DNA of 64,000 nt from Sinanaerobacter chloroacetimidivorans (GCF_018128545.1 NZ_JAGSND010000005.1:99468-163467); one strand, 5' to 3'; counted from the first letter of the stretch, positions 1 to 10,791 are shown. The notes: generated by a model not told the origin, from the letters alone. Translations and numbers: made by a program.

Positions 1-1
1 A

Positions 2-496
2 GCCAGAGTGTTGGGCCTGGGATATCCCGGAGGACCTCTGATTGATCAGGTGGCAAAGCAGGGTAACCCCAATGCTGTTGAATTTAAACGTGTTTACTTA
101 GAAAAGGATAGTCTGGATTTCAGTTTCAGCGGCATCAAAACCGGTGTACTGAATTATCTGAATACGCAAAAACTGAAAGGTGCTGAAATCAACGTCCCGG
201 ATATTGCTGCCAGTTTCCAGATGGCAGTGATTGAAGTGATCGTTTCGAAAGCCATTACCGCAGCGGAGCGCATGAAAAAAGATAAAATTGTATTGGCAGG
301 CGGTGTTGCGGCAAACAGTCTCCTTCGCCGCATGCTGCAGGAAGCCTGTGATAATAAGGGACTGGCACTATATTATCCCTCTCCGGTTTTATGTACCGAT
401 AATGCCGGGATGATCGGGTGTGCGGCGTATTATAAATACCAGGCGGGAATCACGGATAATTTTTATCTGGATGCCTATCCTAATTTAGCTTTATAG
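2..496 (+). CDS. tsaD: tRNA threonylcarbamoyladenosine biosynthesis protein TsaD (3' part)
   Basis: This is the C-terminal half of the ATPase that transfers the threonylcarbamoyl group to A37 of ANN-decoding tRNAs, working with TsaB and TsaE in the cytoplasm. The reading frame is already open at base 2 and continues upstream of the window, so the start is missing. Seen are the conserved GLGYPGGP segment, the FSFSGIKT segment and the LAGGVAANSLLR nucleotide/metal-binding segment, which are typical of the ASKHA fold of the Kae1/TsaD family. The stop lies 7 bases before the ABC-F gene, which suggests cotranscription. About 165 residues of an expected roughly 340 are present. The family assignment is secure. 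Confidence 0.95.
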   Translation, partial: ARVLGLGYPGGPLIDQVAKQGNPNAVEFKRVYLEKDSLDFSFSGIKTGVLNYLNTQKLKGAEINVPDIAASFQMAVIEVIVSKAITAAERMKKDKIVLAGGVAANSLLRRMLQEACDNKGLALYYPSPVLCTDNAGMIGCAAYYKYQAGITDNFYLDAYPNLAL

Positions 497-503
497 GAAT
501 GTT

Positions 504-2492
504 ATGATTATTTTATCAGCCAATAATATTACAAAAACATATGGGATAGACCCTATTCTGACCGAGGTCTCCTTTCATATCAATCAGGGCGATCGAATCG
601 GTATCGTGGGAGCCAACGGAGCGGGTAAAACCACATTGCTGAACATCCTTTCAGGCCGACTGGCTTATGATTCGGGTGATTTTTTTGTGTCCAATCAAAC
701 CACAATGGGGTACCTAAGGCAGAGCGATAATTTCAATTCGGACAAAACCGTGTATGAAGAAATGCTTCTGATCTTTCAGGATCTGATTGAGATGGAAGAG
801 AATATGCTGCGCCTGTCACATGAGATCTCACAGCGCTCTGCGGCAGGGGAAGAGGTTGACAGGCTGCTTCATGAATTGGACGATATGACAGAAGCTTTTC
901 AGAAAAGAAACGGCTATGGATATAAAAGTGAAATCCATGGAATTCTAAACAGTATGGCCTTTCCGGAGGAGTTTTTCCATAAAAAAATCTCTCTGCTGAG
1001 CGGAGGGGAAAGAACCAGGCTGGCCCTGGCTGCTTTACTTTTGAAAAAGCCGGATTTATTGCTTTTGGACGAGCCTACCAATCATTTGGACATTGGAACG
1101 CTGAAATGGCTGGAGCAGTACCTGAAGGCATATTCGGGGACCGTCGTATTAATTTCCCATGATCGTTATTTTCTGGACCAGACGGTAAATCGAATCTTTG
1201 AAATTCAAAATCATAAACTCTTTACATATGAAGGAAATTACTCTATTTTTGCTGAGAAAAAGAGGCAAAAAGAAGAGGACGAATTCCGTAAATATGAACA
1301 TCAGCAAAAAGAAATCCAAAGACAGGAGGAGATCATACGAAGGTTCAAACAGCATGGAACAGAAAAACTGGCAAAGCGTGCGGCATCCAGAGAAAAACGC
1401 CTTACCCATCTTGAAGTGCTGGAAAAGCCGGAAATCTCCCAAGGCAGGATGAAAATTCAATTCCGCCAAAACCATCAAAGCGGCAATGACGTCATTCTCG
1501 TTAAGGATTTAGCGAAAAGTTTCGGATACGGGGAGAAAAAGCGTCAGCTGTTTCGCAATGTTGATCTGGATATCAAACGGGGAGAGAGAATATGTCTCGT
1601 TGGACCTAACGGAATCGGAAAAACAACTTTACTGAAGATCCTGATGGATCAGGCATCGCCGGATCAGGGTTATGTGAAGCTCGGTCATAATATTGTTTTT
1701 GGATATTATGATCAGGAGCAAAGCAGTTTGGATTACAGCAAGACCGTACTGGAAGAAGTCCATTCGGCATATCGGCTTTATACCGATACGGAAGTCAGAA
1801 GTCTGCTGGGCAGGTTTTATTTTAAGAATGATACTGTTTTTCAACAGGTCGGTTCATTAAGCGGAGGCGAGAAGGCAAGACTTTCTCTCCTGAAGCTGAT
1901 GCTTTCCGGCGCAAATCTGCTGCTGATGGATGAACCAACCAATCACCTGGATATTGCATCTAAGGAAGTTTTTGAAGATTCCCTGTTAAATTATCCGGGA
2001 ACATTGATCGTCGTATCACATGACCGATATTTTTTGAATAAAATTCCCACTAGAATCCTAGAATTATCTGAGAATGGTGTCACAAACTATTTAGGCGGGT
2101 ATGATTATTATATGGAAAAGAAGCAGTCGCTGGGTTCCGCAAAAAGCTATCTTGACGAGTTGGGAAAACGAGCAATGACAGAGAACGGGAATGACAGTGA
2201 CGGCGATCCTCGGAACGGCTCAAACGGGAATTCGGCCGGGCTTACACCAATGGAAGCCAGAAAGCGAGACAAAGAGCTGCAGGCTCAGCAAAAAAGAAAG
2301 GAAAAAGAACGGATACGGCTGGAAGCTGCAATTGCTGAATTGGAAACTAAAATTGAGTGGATACAGAGTGAAATGTGCAGGGAAGAAATCTACTCGGATC
2401 ACGAGAAAATAGCCTTGTACCAAGACAATTTAAAGAATGCTCAGGAACTCTTGTCCAACACCTACGAAGCTTGGATTTTGGTTCATGAGTGA
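504..2492 (+). CDS. ABC-F family ATP-binding protein (YdiF/Uup-like)
   Basis: Soluble protein with two ABC ATPase domains and no membrane segment; ABC-F proteins bind the ribosome E site and adjust translation, and some give antibiotic resistance. Seen are the first Walker A (GANGAGKTT, near residue 36), signature LSGGERTRLAL and LLLDEPTNHLD, then a charged interdomain linker (about residues 240-310), the second Walker A (GPNGIGKTT), LSGGEKARLSL and LLMDEPTNHLD. A lysine/glutamate-rich tail of about 100 residues should form the C-terminal coiled coil. The 662-residue length suits the YdiF/Uup group. It follows tsaD by 7 bases and shares its operon, as in Bacillus. A housekeeping translation role is more likely than resistance, but the subfamily cannot be fixed by eye. 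Confidence 0.93.
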   Translation: MIILSANNITKTYGIDPILTEVSFHINQGDRIGIVGANGAGKTTLLNILSGRLAYDSGDFFVSNQTTMGYLRQSDNFNSDKTVYEEMLLIFQDLIEMEENMLRLSHEISQRSAAGEEVDRLLHELDDMTEAFQKRNGYGYKSEIHGILNSMAFPEEFFHKKISLLSGGERTRLALAALLLKKPDLLLLDEPTNHLDIGTLKWLEQYLKAYSGTVVLISHDRYFLDQTVNRIFEIQNHKLFTYEGNYSIFAEKKRQKEEDEFRKYEHQQKEIQRQEEIIRRFKQHGTEKLAKRAASREKRLTHLEVLEKPEISQGRMKIQFRQNHQSGNDVILVKDLAKSFGYGEKKRQLFRNVDLDIKRGERICLVGPNGIGKTTLLKILMDQASPDQGYVKLGHNIVFGYYDQEQSSLDYSKTVLEEVHSAYRLYTDTEVRSLLGRFYFKNDTVFQQVGSLSGGEKARLSLLKLMLSGANLLLMDEPTNHLDIASKEVFEDSLLNYPGTLIVVSHDRYFLNKIPTRILELSENGVTNYLGGYDYYMEKKQSLGSAKSYLDELGKRAMTENGNDSDGDPRNGSNGNSAGLTPMEARKRDKELQAQQKRKEKERIRLEAAIAELETKIEWIQSEMCREEIYSDHEKIALYQDNLKNAQELLSNTYEAWILVHE

Positions 2493-2517
2493 GAAATAAA
2501 AAAAAATGAAAAAGGTG

Positions 2518-2546
2518 TTGCAGTATTTAAAAGAGTAACTTATAAT
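2518..2546 (+). promoter_or_regulatory. sigma-A promoter of acpP
   Basis: TTGCAG, a 17-base spacer and a perfect TATAAT lie about 65 bases upstream of the acyl carrier protein start. The element sits just after the ABC-F stop codon. Confidence 0.75.
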
Positions 2547-2612
2547 AGGTTTTAGCGTAGGAAGCATTGAAAGCAAGAATAGATTGAATTGCTTATAACA
2601 TGGAGGTAAAAC

Positions 2613-2843
2613 ATGACATTTGAAAAAATAAGAGAAATTATTGTAGAGCAGTTAGGAGTAGATGAATCCGCCGTTACACCGGAAACTAGCCTTATGAAAG
2701 ATCTGGAAGCAGATTCCTTAGACGCAGTGGAAATCATCATGGCAATCGAAGATGAATTCGAAATCGAAGTTCCTGATGAAGAAGCAGAAAAGTTCCAGAA
2801 CGTAGGCGACATTGTTAAGTATGTAGAAGAAAAATTAAGCTAA
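2613..2843 (+). CDS. acpP: acyl carrier protein
   Basis: Small acidic carrier of growing acyl chains in type II fatty acid synthesis, cytoplasmic. At 76 residues it has the usual length. The phosphopantetheine attachment site is Ser35 in the ADSLDAVE motif, followed by the acidic helix ([14 protein letters not shown]). A GGAGG ribosome site precedes the ATG. It is monocistronic here, with its own promoter (2518-2546) and a strong terminator right after the stop; the rest of the fab genes are not in the window. The call is secure. Confidence 0.97.
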   Translation: MTFEKIREIIVEQLGVDESAVTPETSLMKDLEADSLDAVEIIMAIEDEFEIEVPDEEAEKFQNVGDIVKYVEEKLS

Positions 2844-2854
2844 TACATTAGAAG

Positions 2855-2881
2855 AAAAAACCCGCAGTCGGCGGGTTTTTT
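2855..2881 (+). terminator. rho-independent terminator after acpP
   Basis: Stem CCCGC (2861-2865) and GCGGG (2871-2875), flanked by an A-run before and a T-run after, 12 bases past the acpP stop. Confidence 0.9.
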
Positions 2882-2937
2882 CGTTAAGTGAAAGGCTGAA
2901 AAGGACTTAGATAAAAAGTTATCAGACAATTTATGTA

Positions 2938-2966
2938 TTGTGCCTTGGAAAAAATGGTGTTATAAT
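2938..2966 (+). promoter_or_regulatory. sigma-A promoter of rex
   Basis: TTGTGC, a 17-base spacer and TATAAT end 38 bases before the rex start codon. No convincing Rex operator of the TTGTTAA-N4-TTAACAA type was found over it. Confidence 0.7.
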
Positions 2967-3004
2967 ATCATATCAAATCTATAAAGTAAAGTTAGGGAAA
3001 GAAG

Positions 3005-3649
3005 ATGAAAGATAATTCAAAGATTTCAAGCGCAGTAATTAAGAGACTGCCAAGGTACCGGAGATATTTATATGATCTTCAAAAGAAAAACGTGGACAGG
3101 ATCTCATCCAATGAACTTAGCAATTTAATCGGATATACGGCGTCTCAAATCAGACAGGATTTAAATAATTTCGGAGGCTTTGGCCAGCAAGGCTATGGAT
3201 ACAATATCCAGAGTCTCTACAATGAGATCAGCGCCATACTCGGCCTGGATCAGGAATATAAAATGGTTATAGTAGGTACCGGTAATTTGGGTCAGGCCAT
3301 TGCAAATTACACACACTACTATAAGTCTGGTTTTAAAGTTGCCGCTATGTTTGATGTAAATCCCAAATTGATCGGACTTAGAATCAATGACATTGAAGTA
3401 CTGGATTATGAAATGCTTGATGAGTTTATGAAAAATAATACCATTGATATCGGTATTATCTGCACCAATAAAGACAGTGCACAGGAAGTTGTTGATAAGC
3501 TTTGTGCAGGGGGTGTTAAGGGCATTTGGAATTTTGCACCGACGGATCTGAATCTGAGTGATGATATTGCTTTGGAAAATGTTCATCTGAGTGATAGTCT
3601 GCATTCTCTTGCCTATTACATCAACCGCAACAAACAAAAAGATTCATAG
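3005..3649 (+). CDS. rex: redox-sensing transcriptional repressor Rex
   Basis: Rex senses the cellular NADH/NAD+ ratio and represses fermentation and respiration genes until NADH rises. The 214-residue protein has an N-terminal winged helix (about residues 1-80, with the LPRYRRYL and SNELSNLIGYTASQIRQDL segments) and a Rossmann domain starting at VIVGTGNLGQA near residue 90. The C-terminal swapped helix ends in SLAYYINR. It has its own promoter and ends at a shared terminator with the convergent ferredoxin gene. In butyrate-forming clostridia Rex commonly controls the crotonyl-CoA/butyrate and alcohol genes, so the downstream operon (10957-22548) could be an indirect target. That last point is inference. 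Confidence 0.96.
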   Translation: MKDNSKISSAVIKRLPRYRRYLYDLQKKNVDRISSNELSNLIGYTASQIRQDLNNFGGFGQQGYGYNIQSLYNEISAILGLDQEYKMVIVGTGNLGQAIANYTHYYKSGFKVAAMFDVNPKLIGLRINDIEVLDYEMLDEFMKNNTIDIGIICTNKDSAQEVVDKLCAGGVKGIWNFAPTDLNLSDDIALENVHLSDSLHSLAYYINRNKQKDS

Positions 3650-3687
3650 GATTCGAAAATGAAAATGAAACTGTATAAGGAATAAAA

Positions 3688-3715
3688 AATAACCGTTTCG
3701 CTAGAAACGGTTATT
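3688..3715. terminator. bidirectional terminator between rex and the ferredoxin gene
   Basis: Perfect 12-bp stem (3688-3699 with 3704-3715, AATAACCGTTTC) and a 4-base loop, with an A-run upstream and T-rich sequence downstream. It can stop transcripts arriving from both convergent genes. Confidence 0.85.
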
Positions 3716-3761
3716 CATTCGCTTTCAATAGGGTTCTGATAATTGTCGCTGAATGCTTCAA

Positions 3762-4002
<241 letters not shown>

Positions 4003-4032
4003 TACGATTTTAGATAATTTTGAGGTAGAACA

Positions 4033-4839
4033 GTGAAAGTATACGGTTTGGTAGGTCGAAGCGGAACTGGAAAAAGTTATCAGGCTATGAATTTATGCAG
4101 GGAAATAAATGTCGAAAGCATAATTGATGATGGCCTGTTCATTTTTGGAAACAGTATTATGGCAGGGATCTCTGCCAAAAGACAAAGTACGAAAATTGCT
4201 GCAATTAAAACGGCACTTTTTACCGATGAAGAGCATCGGAAAACTGTCGCTGATAAAATTAAAGAAATTCAGCCGGATAGTATCCTGATCCTGGGCACTT
4301 CCATTAAAATGCTGCATCGAATCGCTGAAAGACTGGAGCTGCCGAAGATAGAACGCATTATCCAAATAGAAGCCATCACTTCGGAGAGCGAGAGAGAAGC
4401 CGCAAGAAAACAAAGGCATGAGCTGGGTAAGCATGTAATTCCCGTTCCTACCTTCCAGCTGAAACGAGAGTTTTCCGGTTATTTTCTGGATCCCCTGCGG
4501 ATATTCAGAGGTTGGAGAGGCGGCAAGGCTTCTTTTTCCGAAAGGTCGGTAGTGCGCCCTACCTATAGCTATCTTGGAGATTATTCCATCTCTGACAAAG
4601 TAATCGGGGATGTTGTGAACTATATCGGCAGAGAAACGGATGGCGTGGAGTCTATTTTGAGGGTAAACACAGACAGCAATTCCGAAGGAATCAGTATTAC
4701 CGTACTGGTCATGATGAGTTACGGTATCAAACTTATGGACGTTGCAAAGGATCTGCAGAAAAAAATTGCAAAGCAGGTGGAAACCATGACTGCTTTTCAT
4801 ATCAGATCGGTTGACATAGAGATAAGAGGCCTGAAATAA
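4033..4839 (+). CDS. P-loop NTPase fused to an Asp23/Gls24-like domain
   Basis: No precise function is known to me. The GTG start is supported by a TGAGGTAG site just upstream. The N-terminal part has a Walker A motif (GRSGTGKS, residues 8-15) in a kinase-like P-loop fold. The last 90 or so residues, from SISDKVIGDVV to the end with MMSYGIKLMDVAKDLQKKI and VETMTAFHIRSVDIEIRG, match the pattern of the Asp23/Gls24 domain (normally a stand-alone envelope-stress protein). There is no signal peptide or membrane segment. It sits upstream of the DNA glycosylase gene with a 53-base gap. The domain reading is from pattern recognition and would benefit from a profile search. Confidence 0.7.
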   Translation: MKVYGLVGRSGTGKSYQAMNLCREINVESIIDDGLFIFGNSIMAGISAKRQSTKIAAIKTALFTDEEHRKTVADKIKEIQPDSILILGTSIKMLHRIAERLELPKIERIIQIEAITSESEREAARKQRHELGKHVIPVPTFQLKREFSGYFLDPLRIFRGWRGGKASFSERSVVRPTYSYLGDYSISDKVIGDVVNYIGRETDGVESILRVNTDSNSEGISITVLVMMSYGIKLMDVAKDLQKKIAKQVETMTAFHIRSVDIEIRGLK

Positions 4840-4892
4840 GAGGTCGAAAAGAAAAGAACGAAAGTAAAAGGGCCAAATAAGAGGATTTAAAA

Positions 4893-5777
4893 ATGAAAAT
4901 ATGGGAAGAAGACAGTAAGGTTATCATCCAGGGAGTAAGGGATTTCCATCCGGATCATATATTTGACTGCGGCCAATGTTTCCGTTGGAATAAAGAGGAG
5001 GATGGGAGTTATACAGGCATCGCTCATGGCAGGGTGATCAACGTCAGTTATTTTGAAGATTCGGAAACTCTGGTACTGGATCAAACGACACTGTCTGATT
5101 ATGAAACAATATGGAAGCATTATTTTGATTTGGATCGGGATTATGGTGAAATCAAAAGACAATTATGCCTGGAAGATGAGATCATGACAGAGGCCGTCGC
5201 TTGCTGCTATGGACTTAGAATATTAAATCAGGAGAAATGGGAAACTTTGGTTTCCTTTATTATCTCTCAAAATAACAATATTCCGAGAATTAAAAAATGT
5301 ATAGAAGGAATTTGTGAAAAATTCGGAGAAGAAGCAGGTACATATAGAGGAAGGAAATATTTCTCATTTCCCCAACCTGAAGTACTTGCCGGGCTGAGTG
5401 AAATGGACCTTGAACCCTGCCGGCTGGGATACCGTGCAAAATACATAGTTGAAACGGCTGTTAAGGTATCAGCGGGCGGAACGGAGACGCTAAACCGAAT
5501 GGGTGAAGCCTCCGATGAAGAGGCGCATTCCTATTTGCTTGGACTTAGCGGAGTAGGACCCAAGGTAGCCAATTGCATCTCCTTATTTTCTATGGGCAAA
5601 ACCAAAAGTTTTCCTGTGGATGTATGGATCAGAAGAGTCATGACCCAATTATACGGCATTGAAGAATCGGATACGAAAGCGATGTATGCTTATTCCTCTA
5701 AACACTTTGGAGATTACGGCGGTATCGCTCAACAATATCTTTTCTATTATATACGTCAGAAAAATAATGAGGCGTGA
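4893..5777 (+). CDS. 8-oxoguanine DNA glycosylase (OGG1 type, HhH-GPD family)
   Basis: Base-excision repair enzyme that removes 8-oxoguanine from DNA and cleaves the abasic site. The 294-residue protein has the OGG N-terminal domain (FDCGQCFRWN near residue 25), a helix-hairpin-helix (LGLSGVGPKVANCI, about 223-236), and the conserved aspartate in FPVDVWIRR. The lysine in GYRAKYI, near residue 189, is the likely Schiff-base nucleophile. Start: ATG behind AAGAGGA. It may be cotranscribed with the preceding P-loop/Asp23 gene. In an anaerobe it fits the defence against oxidative damage. AlkA-like glycosylases share the fold, but the N-terminal domain points to OGG. Confidence 0.92.
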   Translation: MKIWEEDSKVIIQGVRDFHPDHIFDCGQCFRWNKEEDGSYTGIAHGRVINVSYFEDSETLVLDQTTLSDYETIWKHYFDLDRDYGEIKRQLCLEDEIMTEAVACCYGLRILNQEKWETLVSFIISQNNNIPRIKKCIEGICEKFGEEAGTYRGRKYFSFPQPEVLAGLSEMDLEPCRLGYRAKYIVETAVKVSAGGTETLNRMGEASDEEAHSYLLGLSGVGPKVANCISLFSMGKTKSFPVDVWIRRVMTQLYGIEESDTKAMYAYSSKHFGDYGGIAQQYLFYYIRQKNNEA

Positions 5778-5855
5778 TGATAACCCCTGCCTTGTTGCCT
5801 TTGTGTTATAAAGAAAAAGAAATCTATTAAGGTCGGACCAGAAAGGAATCGTATC

Positions 5856-6542
5856 ATGTTAGGACCAGTTGTCAACGGAATCGTTATAATTATTTGCGCT
5901 TTGGTAGGAAGATTTCTGGTAAAAGGCCTGCCGCAAAGATTTGAAGAAATCATCAAGAAGGCTCTAGGTCTTTCCATTATGTATATCGGTATAGCAGGTG
6001 CCATGGAAAATCAACGAGTGATGCTGCTGATCATCAGTCTGGTCATGGGGAGTATCATTGGAGAATGGATTAATATTGATAAGGGAATGAACCGTATCGG
6101 AATCTGGGCAGAGAAGAAAATGGGTTTTGGAGAAGGAAATTTTGCCAAGGGCTTCGTTACTGCCAGCATCCTGTTTTGCACAGGCTCTATGGCTATTGTA
6201 GGCGCCATGCAGAGCGGTTTGCAGGGGAACCATGAAATGCTTTTTGCCAAATCAATTCTGGACGGCGTCATTTCTATTGTCTTTGCTTCTACCATGGGCA
6301 TCGGCGTAGCTTTTTCCGCCGTACCGGTGTTCCTTTACGAAGGAGCCATTGCTTTAGGTGCAGGATTTATAAAAGATATGCTTACCACAGAAATCATTAC
6401 GGAAATGTCGGCGGTGGGAAGCCTCCTCATTGCAGCACTTGGTTTTAATTTTCTCGAAATCAAGGAAATCAAAGTTGCAAACATGATACCGGCAATTTTT
6501 TTACCTTGGCTTTTTTTGGCAATTGAGGCTGCTTTTCTGTAA
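5856..6542 (+). CDS. DUF554 family membrane protein
   Basis: Integral membrane protein of 228 residues with about six or seven hydrophobic segments and the family pattern MLGPVVNGIVIIICALVG at the N-terminus, followed by GIAGAM and SMAIVGAMQSGL. DUF554 (YdfK-like) proteins are widespread in Firmicutes; their function is not established and a transport role is only assumed. An AGAAAGGA site precedes the ATG. It stands alone between the glycosylase gene and the groESL promoter. Nothing unusual is seen in it. Confidence 0.88.
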   Translation: MLGPVVNGIVIIICALVGRFLVKGLPQRFEEIIKKALGLSIMYIGIAGAMENQRVMLLIISLVMGSIIGEWINIDKGMNRIGIWAEKKMGFGEGNFAKGFVTASILFCTGSMAIVGAMQSGLQGNHEMLFAKSILDGVISIVFASTMGIGVAFSAVPVFLYEGAIALGAGFIKDMLTTEIITEMSAVGSLLIAALGFNFLEIKEIKVANMIPAIFLPWLFLAIEAAFL

Positions 6543-6580
6543 GCATATAAAAATTCATAAAGAAATTTTAGGAAAAAGTA

Positions 6581-6609
6581 TTGACATTTTTGTGGTAACA
6601 TATTAAATT
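6581..6609 (+). promoter_or_regulatory. sigma-A promoter of groESL
   Basis: Perfect TTGACA, 17-base spacer, TAAATT. The CIRCE operator begins five bases downstream, which is the usual arrangement for HrcA control. Confidence 0.85.
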
Positions 6610-6613
6610 AGTC

Positions 6614-6640
6614 TTAGCACTCACTCGTAAAGAGTGCTAA
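6614..6640 (+). promoter_or_regulatory. CIRCE operator (HrcA binding site)
   Basis: Perfect TTAGCACTC - 9 bases - GAGTGCTAA inverted repeat between the promoter and groES. Established knowledge: HrcA binds this element and represses chaperone genes until heat shock titrates GroEL. Confidence 0.98.
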
Positions 6641-6753
6641 CAAGTTAAAAATGAAAATCAATATATCAGTCTGCCTTTATTTGCCCTGCAAATCGGGCAG
6701 GCTAAAAAGTACATTTGTGCACAAATAACTAACAAGGAGAGGAGATTTTAAGA

Positions 6754-7038
6754 ATGAATGTGAAACCATTAGGCGACAGAGTTGTTATTAAAAGATTAGA
6801 AGCAGAGGAAAAAACCAAAAGTGGTATCGTGCTTCCGGGACAGGCGAAGGAACAGCCTCAGATGGCAGAAATTGTTGCAGTAGGACCAGGGGGCGTTGTA
6901 GATGGTAAGGAAATTACCATGGAAGTCAAAGTTGGAGACGTTGTCATATTCTCCAAATATGCTGGAACTGAAATTAAATATGAAGGTGAAGAATACACGA
7001 TTCTTTCACAAAGAGATATCTTGGCAATCGTAGGCTAA
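6754..7038 (+). CDS. groES: co-chaperonin GroES
   Basis: Ten-kilodalton lid of the GroEL folding chamber. The 94-residue protein starts [16 protein letters not shown] and contains the flexible mobile loop ([18 protein letters not shown], residues 18-35) that docks on GroEL. It is preceded by an AAGGAGAGGAG site and a 5' leader of about 130 bases carrying the CIRCE operator. groEL follows after 48 bases in the same operon. The family call is secure. Confidence 0.98.
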   Translation: MNVKPLGDRVVIKRLEAEEKTKSGIVLPGQAKEQPQMAEIVAVGPGGVVDGKEITMEVKVGDVVIFSKYAGTEIKYEGEEYTILSQRDILAIVG

Positions 7039-7083
7039 AATCAGGACGAGGATAAAAAAAGACATATTAAAAAGGAGAGATAG

Positions 7084-8721
<1,638 letters not shown>

Positions 8722-8773
8722 TTTCGCATCGCTCGATCCGAGATAAATAAATCGTATAAAAAGCTGAATGCAA

Positions 8774-8808
8774 GACTCCCTGTGGATCCACAGGGAGTCC
8801 TATTTTTT
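8774..8808 (+). terminator. rho-independent terminator of groESL
   Basis: Perfect 11-bp stem GACTCCCTGTG (8774-8784) with its complement at 8789-8799, a GATC loop and a following T-run. Confidence 0.92.
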
Positions 8809-8898
8809 GCCATAAGAAAACCTTCGGCTGAGCAGGATGGATCATAATTGGAAAAGAAAATGGCAGCGTTGGTACGGTTTTTTATTTGTTTATTGCAC

Positions 8899-8926
8899 TT
8901 GTATCAACATTCATTTCTGTTATAAT
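8899..8926 (+). promoter_or_regulatory. sigma-A promoter of the PAS/sigma-54 activator gene
   Basis: TTGTAT, 16-base spacer and a perfect TATAAT end 42 bases before the start codon at 8969. Confidence 0.6.
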
Positions 8927-8968
8927 GTGGAATTAAGAACAGGTTTATTCTGCGAAGGAGGATGAAAG

Positions 8969-10696
8969 ATGGCTTCGAAACATGTGGATTATGAAAAAAT
9001 TATTAAACAGTCTCCCAACGGGATTGTTTTTACGGACCCTAACTTTGTTGTGAAATATTTTAATGCAGCAGCAGAACGTCTGACGGGTATTAAAAAAGTG
9101 AATGCCATGGAGAAATGTTTTTTTGAAGTATTCCCTCAAATGAAGCCCTATCGAGATGCTCTTGATGAAGATAAACTGAATCGTATTGAAATCAATGAGA
9201 AGAACCTGTGCGTAAGATATTTTGAAAATCATGAAAAGGACGAAAATTTCGAAACAAGAAAAAATCGTGTCTTTATCATGCATGATTACTATGAGGCACT
9301 GGCGCTGGCGACGGAGCTAGAGCGGACTGAGCAGATCATGGCAGAGCTTCAGGAGATAATAGAAGGTTCTTTTGATGGTATTCTCGTTACAGATGGAGAG
9401 GCCAATGTATTGCTTGTAAATCAATCGTATGTGCGAAATACGGCTATTAAAAAGGAAGAACTTATCGGACATAACATGAAAGAGCTCATCAATCCGATTT
9501 GGATGAAAAATTCTGTAGCTCTGCTGGCAATCGAGCAGAGACAGCCTGTATCTCTTCATCATACAACCCAGCATGGAAAGAATATCATGGTCACAGGAAC
9601 TCCCATCTTTGATGGGGAAGGAAATATAAAGAAAGTCGTGATCAACTCCAGAGATATTTCTGAGATTTACGAGCTTCGTGCGGAACTGTCCAAAGCTAAA
9701 GAAATGGAAAAAATATATTTTCAGCAAAGCACAGAGGAAGATGATTCCTTTTCAGATAAAAACAGTGACCTGGTTGTGGTGGATGAGAAAATGAAAGAAA
9801 TTTATTCCCTGGCGAAAAAGATCAGTAATTTTAATACCACTGTTTTGATATCCGGTGAATCCGGTGTAGGGAAGGAAGTGGTAGCCAACTATATTCACAA
9901 TGAGAATACGCTAAAGAAGGACCGTCCCTTTGTTGCCGTCAACTGTGGGGCCATTCCTGAACAGCTGCTGGAATCTGAGCTCTTTGGCTATGTGGATGGC
10001 GCCTTTACCGGTGCGGCAAAGGGCGGTAAAGCAGGTTTATTTGAGGCTGCTGACGGTGGTACGCTCTTTTTGGATGAAATTGGGGAAATGAGCTTAAATC
10101 TTCAGGTAAAACTGCTGAGAGCATTGGAAACCCGGACTATAACCAGACTGGGCTCCTCTGCAGCGATACCGGTAAATATCAGAGTGATAGCAGCCACCAA
10201 TAAGAAACTGACGGAAAAGGTAGAAGAAGGAACCTTCCGTGACGACTTGTTTTACCGGCTCAATGTGGTAAGTCTTGAGATCCCGCCACTCAGGGAACGC
10301 ACTGCTGACATTGCACCTTTGGCGTTAAAATTTATACATAAATTTAACCGGCTTTATGGGCAGAACAAGAAATTTACCTATGAAGTCATGAAGGAACTGG
10401 AATCCTACTCTTGGCCGGGCAGCATCAGACAACTGAAGAATGTCATTGAAAATATGGTGGTAGTGAGCAACAATGAATATTTGCAGCTCAATGATCTGCC
10501 ATGGCTTTCCACAGCCTCATCAGCAGCAGATGCCAAAAAGGATGAGATGCTTTCTTTGCAAGAGGCTTTGGATCAAGTCGAGCTTAGAATATTGACTGAT
10601 GCAAAAAAGAAATACGGATCCAGCCGAAAAATGGCAGAAATTCTTAAAGTAGATCAATCTACCATCATTCGGAAACTAAAAAAGTACAACCTATGA
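8969..10696 (+). CDS. PAS-domain sigma-54-dependent transcriptional activator
   Basis: Enhancer-binding protein that opens sigma-54 promoters with an AAA+ ATPase. The 575-residue protein has two PAS sensor domains (about residues 5-105 and 120-235), then the AAA+ core with Walker A GESGVGKE (near 295), the sigma-54 contact loop GAFTGA, LFLDEIGEM and the arginine-finger region FRDDLFYRLNV. A Fis-type helix-turn-helix ends the protein (SSRKMAEILKVDQSTIIRKLKKY). There is no receiver domain, so the PAS domains should sense the signal directly, perhaps a metabolite or redox state. It lies immediately upstream of a sigma-54 promoter (10882-10898) and is the obvious regulator of the dehydratase operon. 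The start has an AAGGAGG site. Confidence 0.93.
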   Translation: MASKHVDYEKIIKQSPNGIVFTDPNFVVKYFNAAAERLTGIKKVNAMEKCFFEVFPQMKPYRDALDEDKLNRIEINEKNLCVRYFENHEKDENFETRKNRVFIMHDYYEALALATELERTEQIMAELQEIIEGSFDGILVTDGEANVLLVNQSYVRNTAIKKEELIGHNMKELINPIWMKNSVALLAIEQRQPVSLHHTTQHGKNIMVTGTPIFDGEGNIKKVVINSRDISEIYELRAELSKAKEMEKIYFQQSTEEDDSFSDKNSDLVVVDEKMKEIYSLAKKISNFNTTVLISGESGVGKEVVANYIHNENTLKKDRPFVAVNCGAIPEQLLESELFGYVDGAFTGAAKGGKAGLFEAADGGTLFLDEIGEMSLNLQVKLLRALETRTITRLGSSAAIPVNIRVIAATNKKLTEKVEEGTFRDDLFYRLNVVSLEIPPLRERTADIAPLALKFIHKFNRLYGQNKKFTYEVMKELESYSWPGSIRQLKNVIENMVVVSNNEYLQLNDLPWLSTASSAADAKKDEMLSLQEALDQVELRILTDAKKKYGSSRKMAEILKVDQSTIIRKLKKYNL

Positions 10697-10719
10697 TGTA
10701 AAACTGCTAAAAACATATG

Positions 10720-10747
10720 GGAAACGATGTATAAATGCATCGTTTCC
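10720..10747. promoter_or_regulatory. inverted repeat, candidate upstream activator site
   Basis: GGAAACGATG (10720-10729) and CATCGTTTCC (10738-10747) form a perfect 10-bp inverted repeat with an 8-base centre. No T-run follows, so it is not a typical terminator. It sits about 150 bases upstream of the sigma-54 promoter, a normal distance for an enhancer bound by the activator encoded just upstream. The role is inferred. Confidence 0.5.
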
Positions 10748-10791
10748 GCAGGATCATTTCGTCAGAAAATAGTTGAATAAACGAACAAATA

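Noticed and set aside
4093-4800. 235-codon open frame on the minus strand
   Set aside because: Antisense to the P-loop/Asp23 gene, whose plus-strand frame has motifs and a ribosome site.
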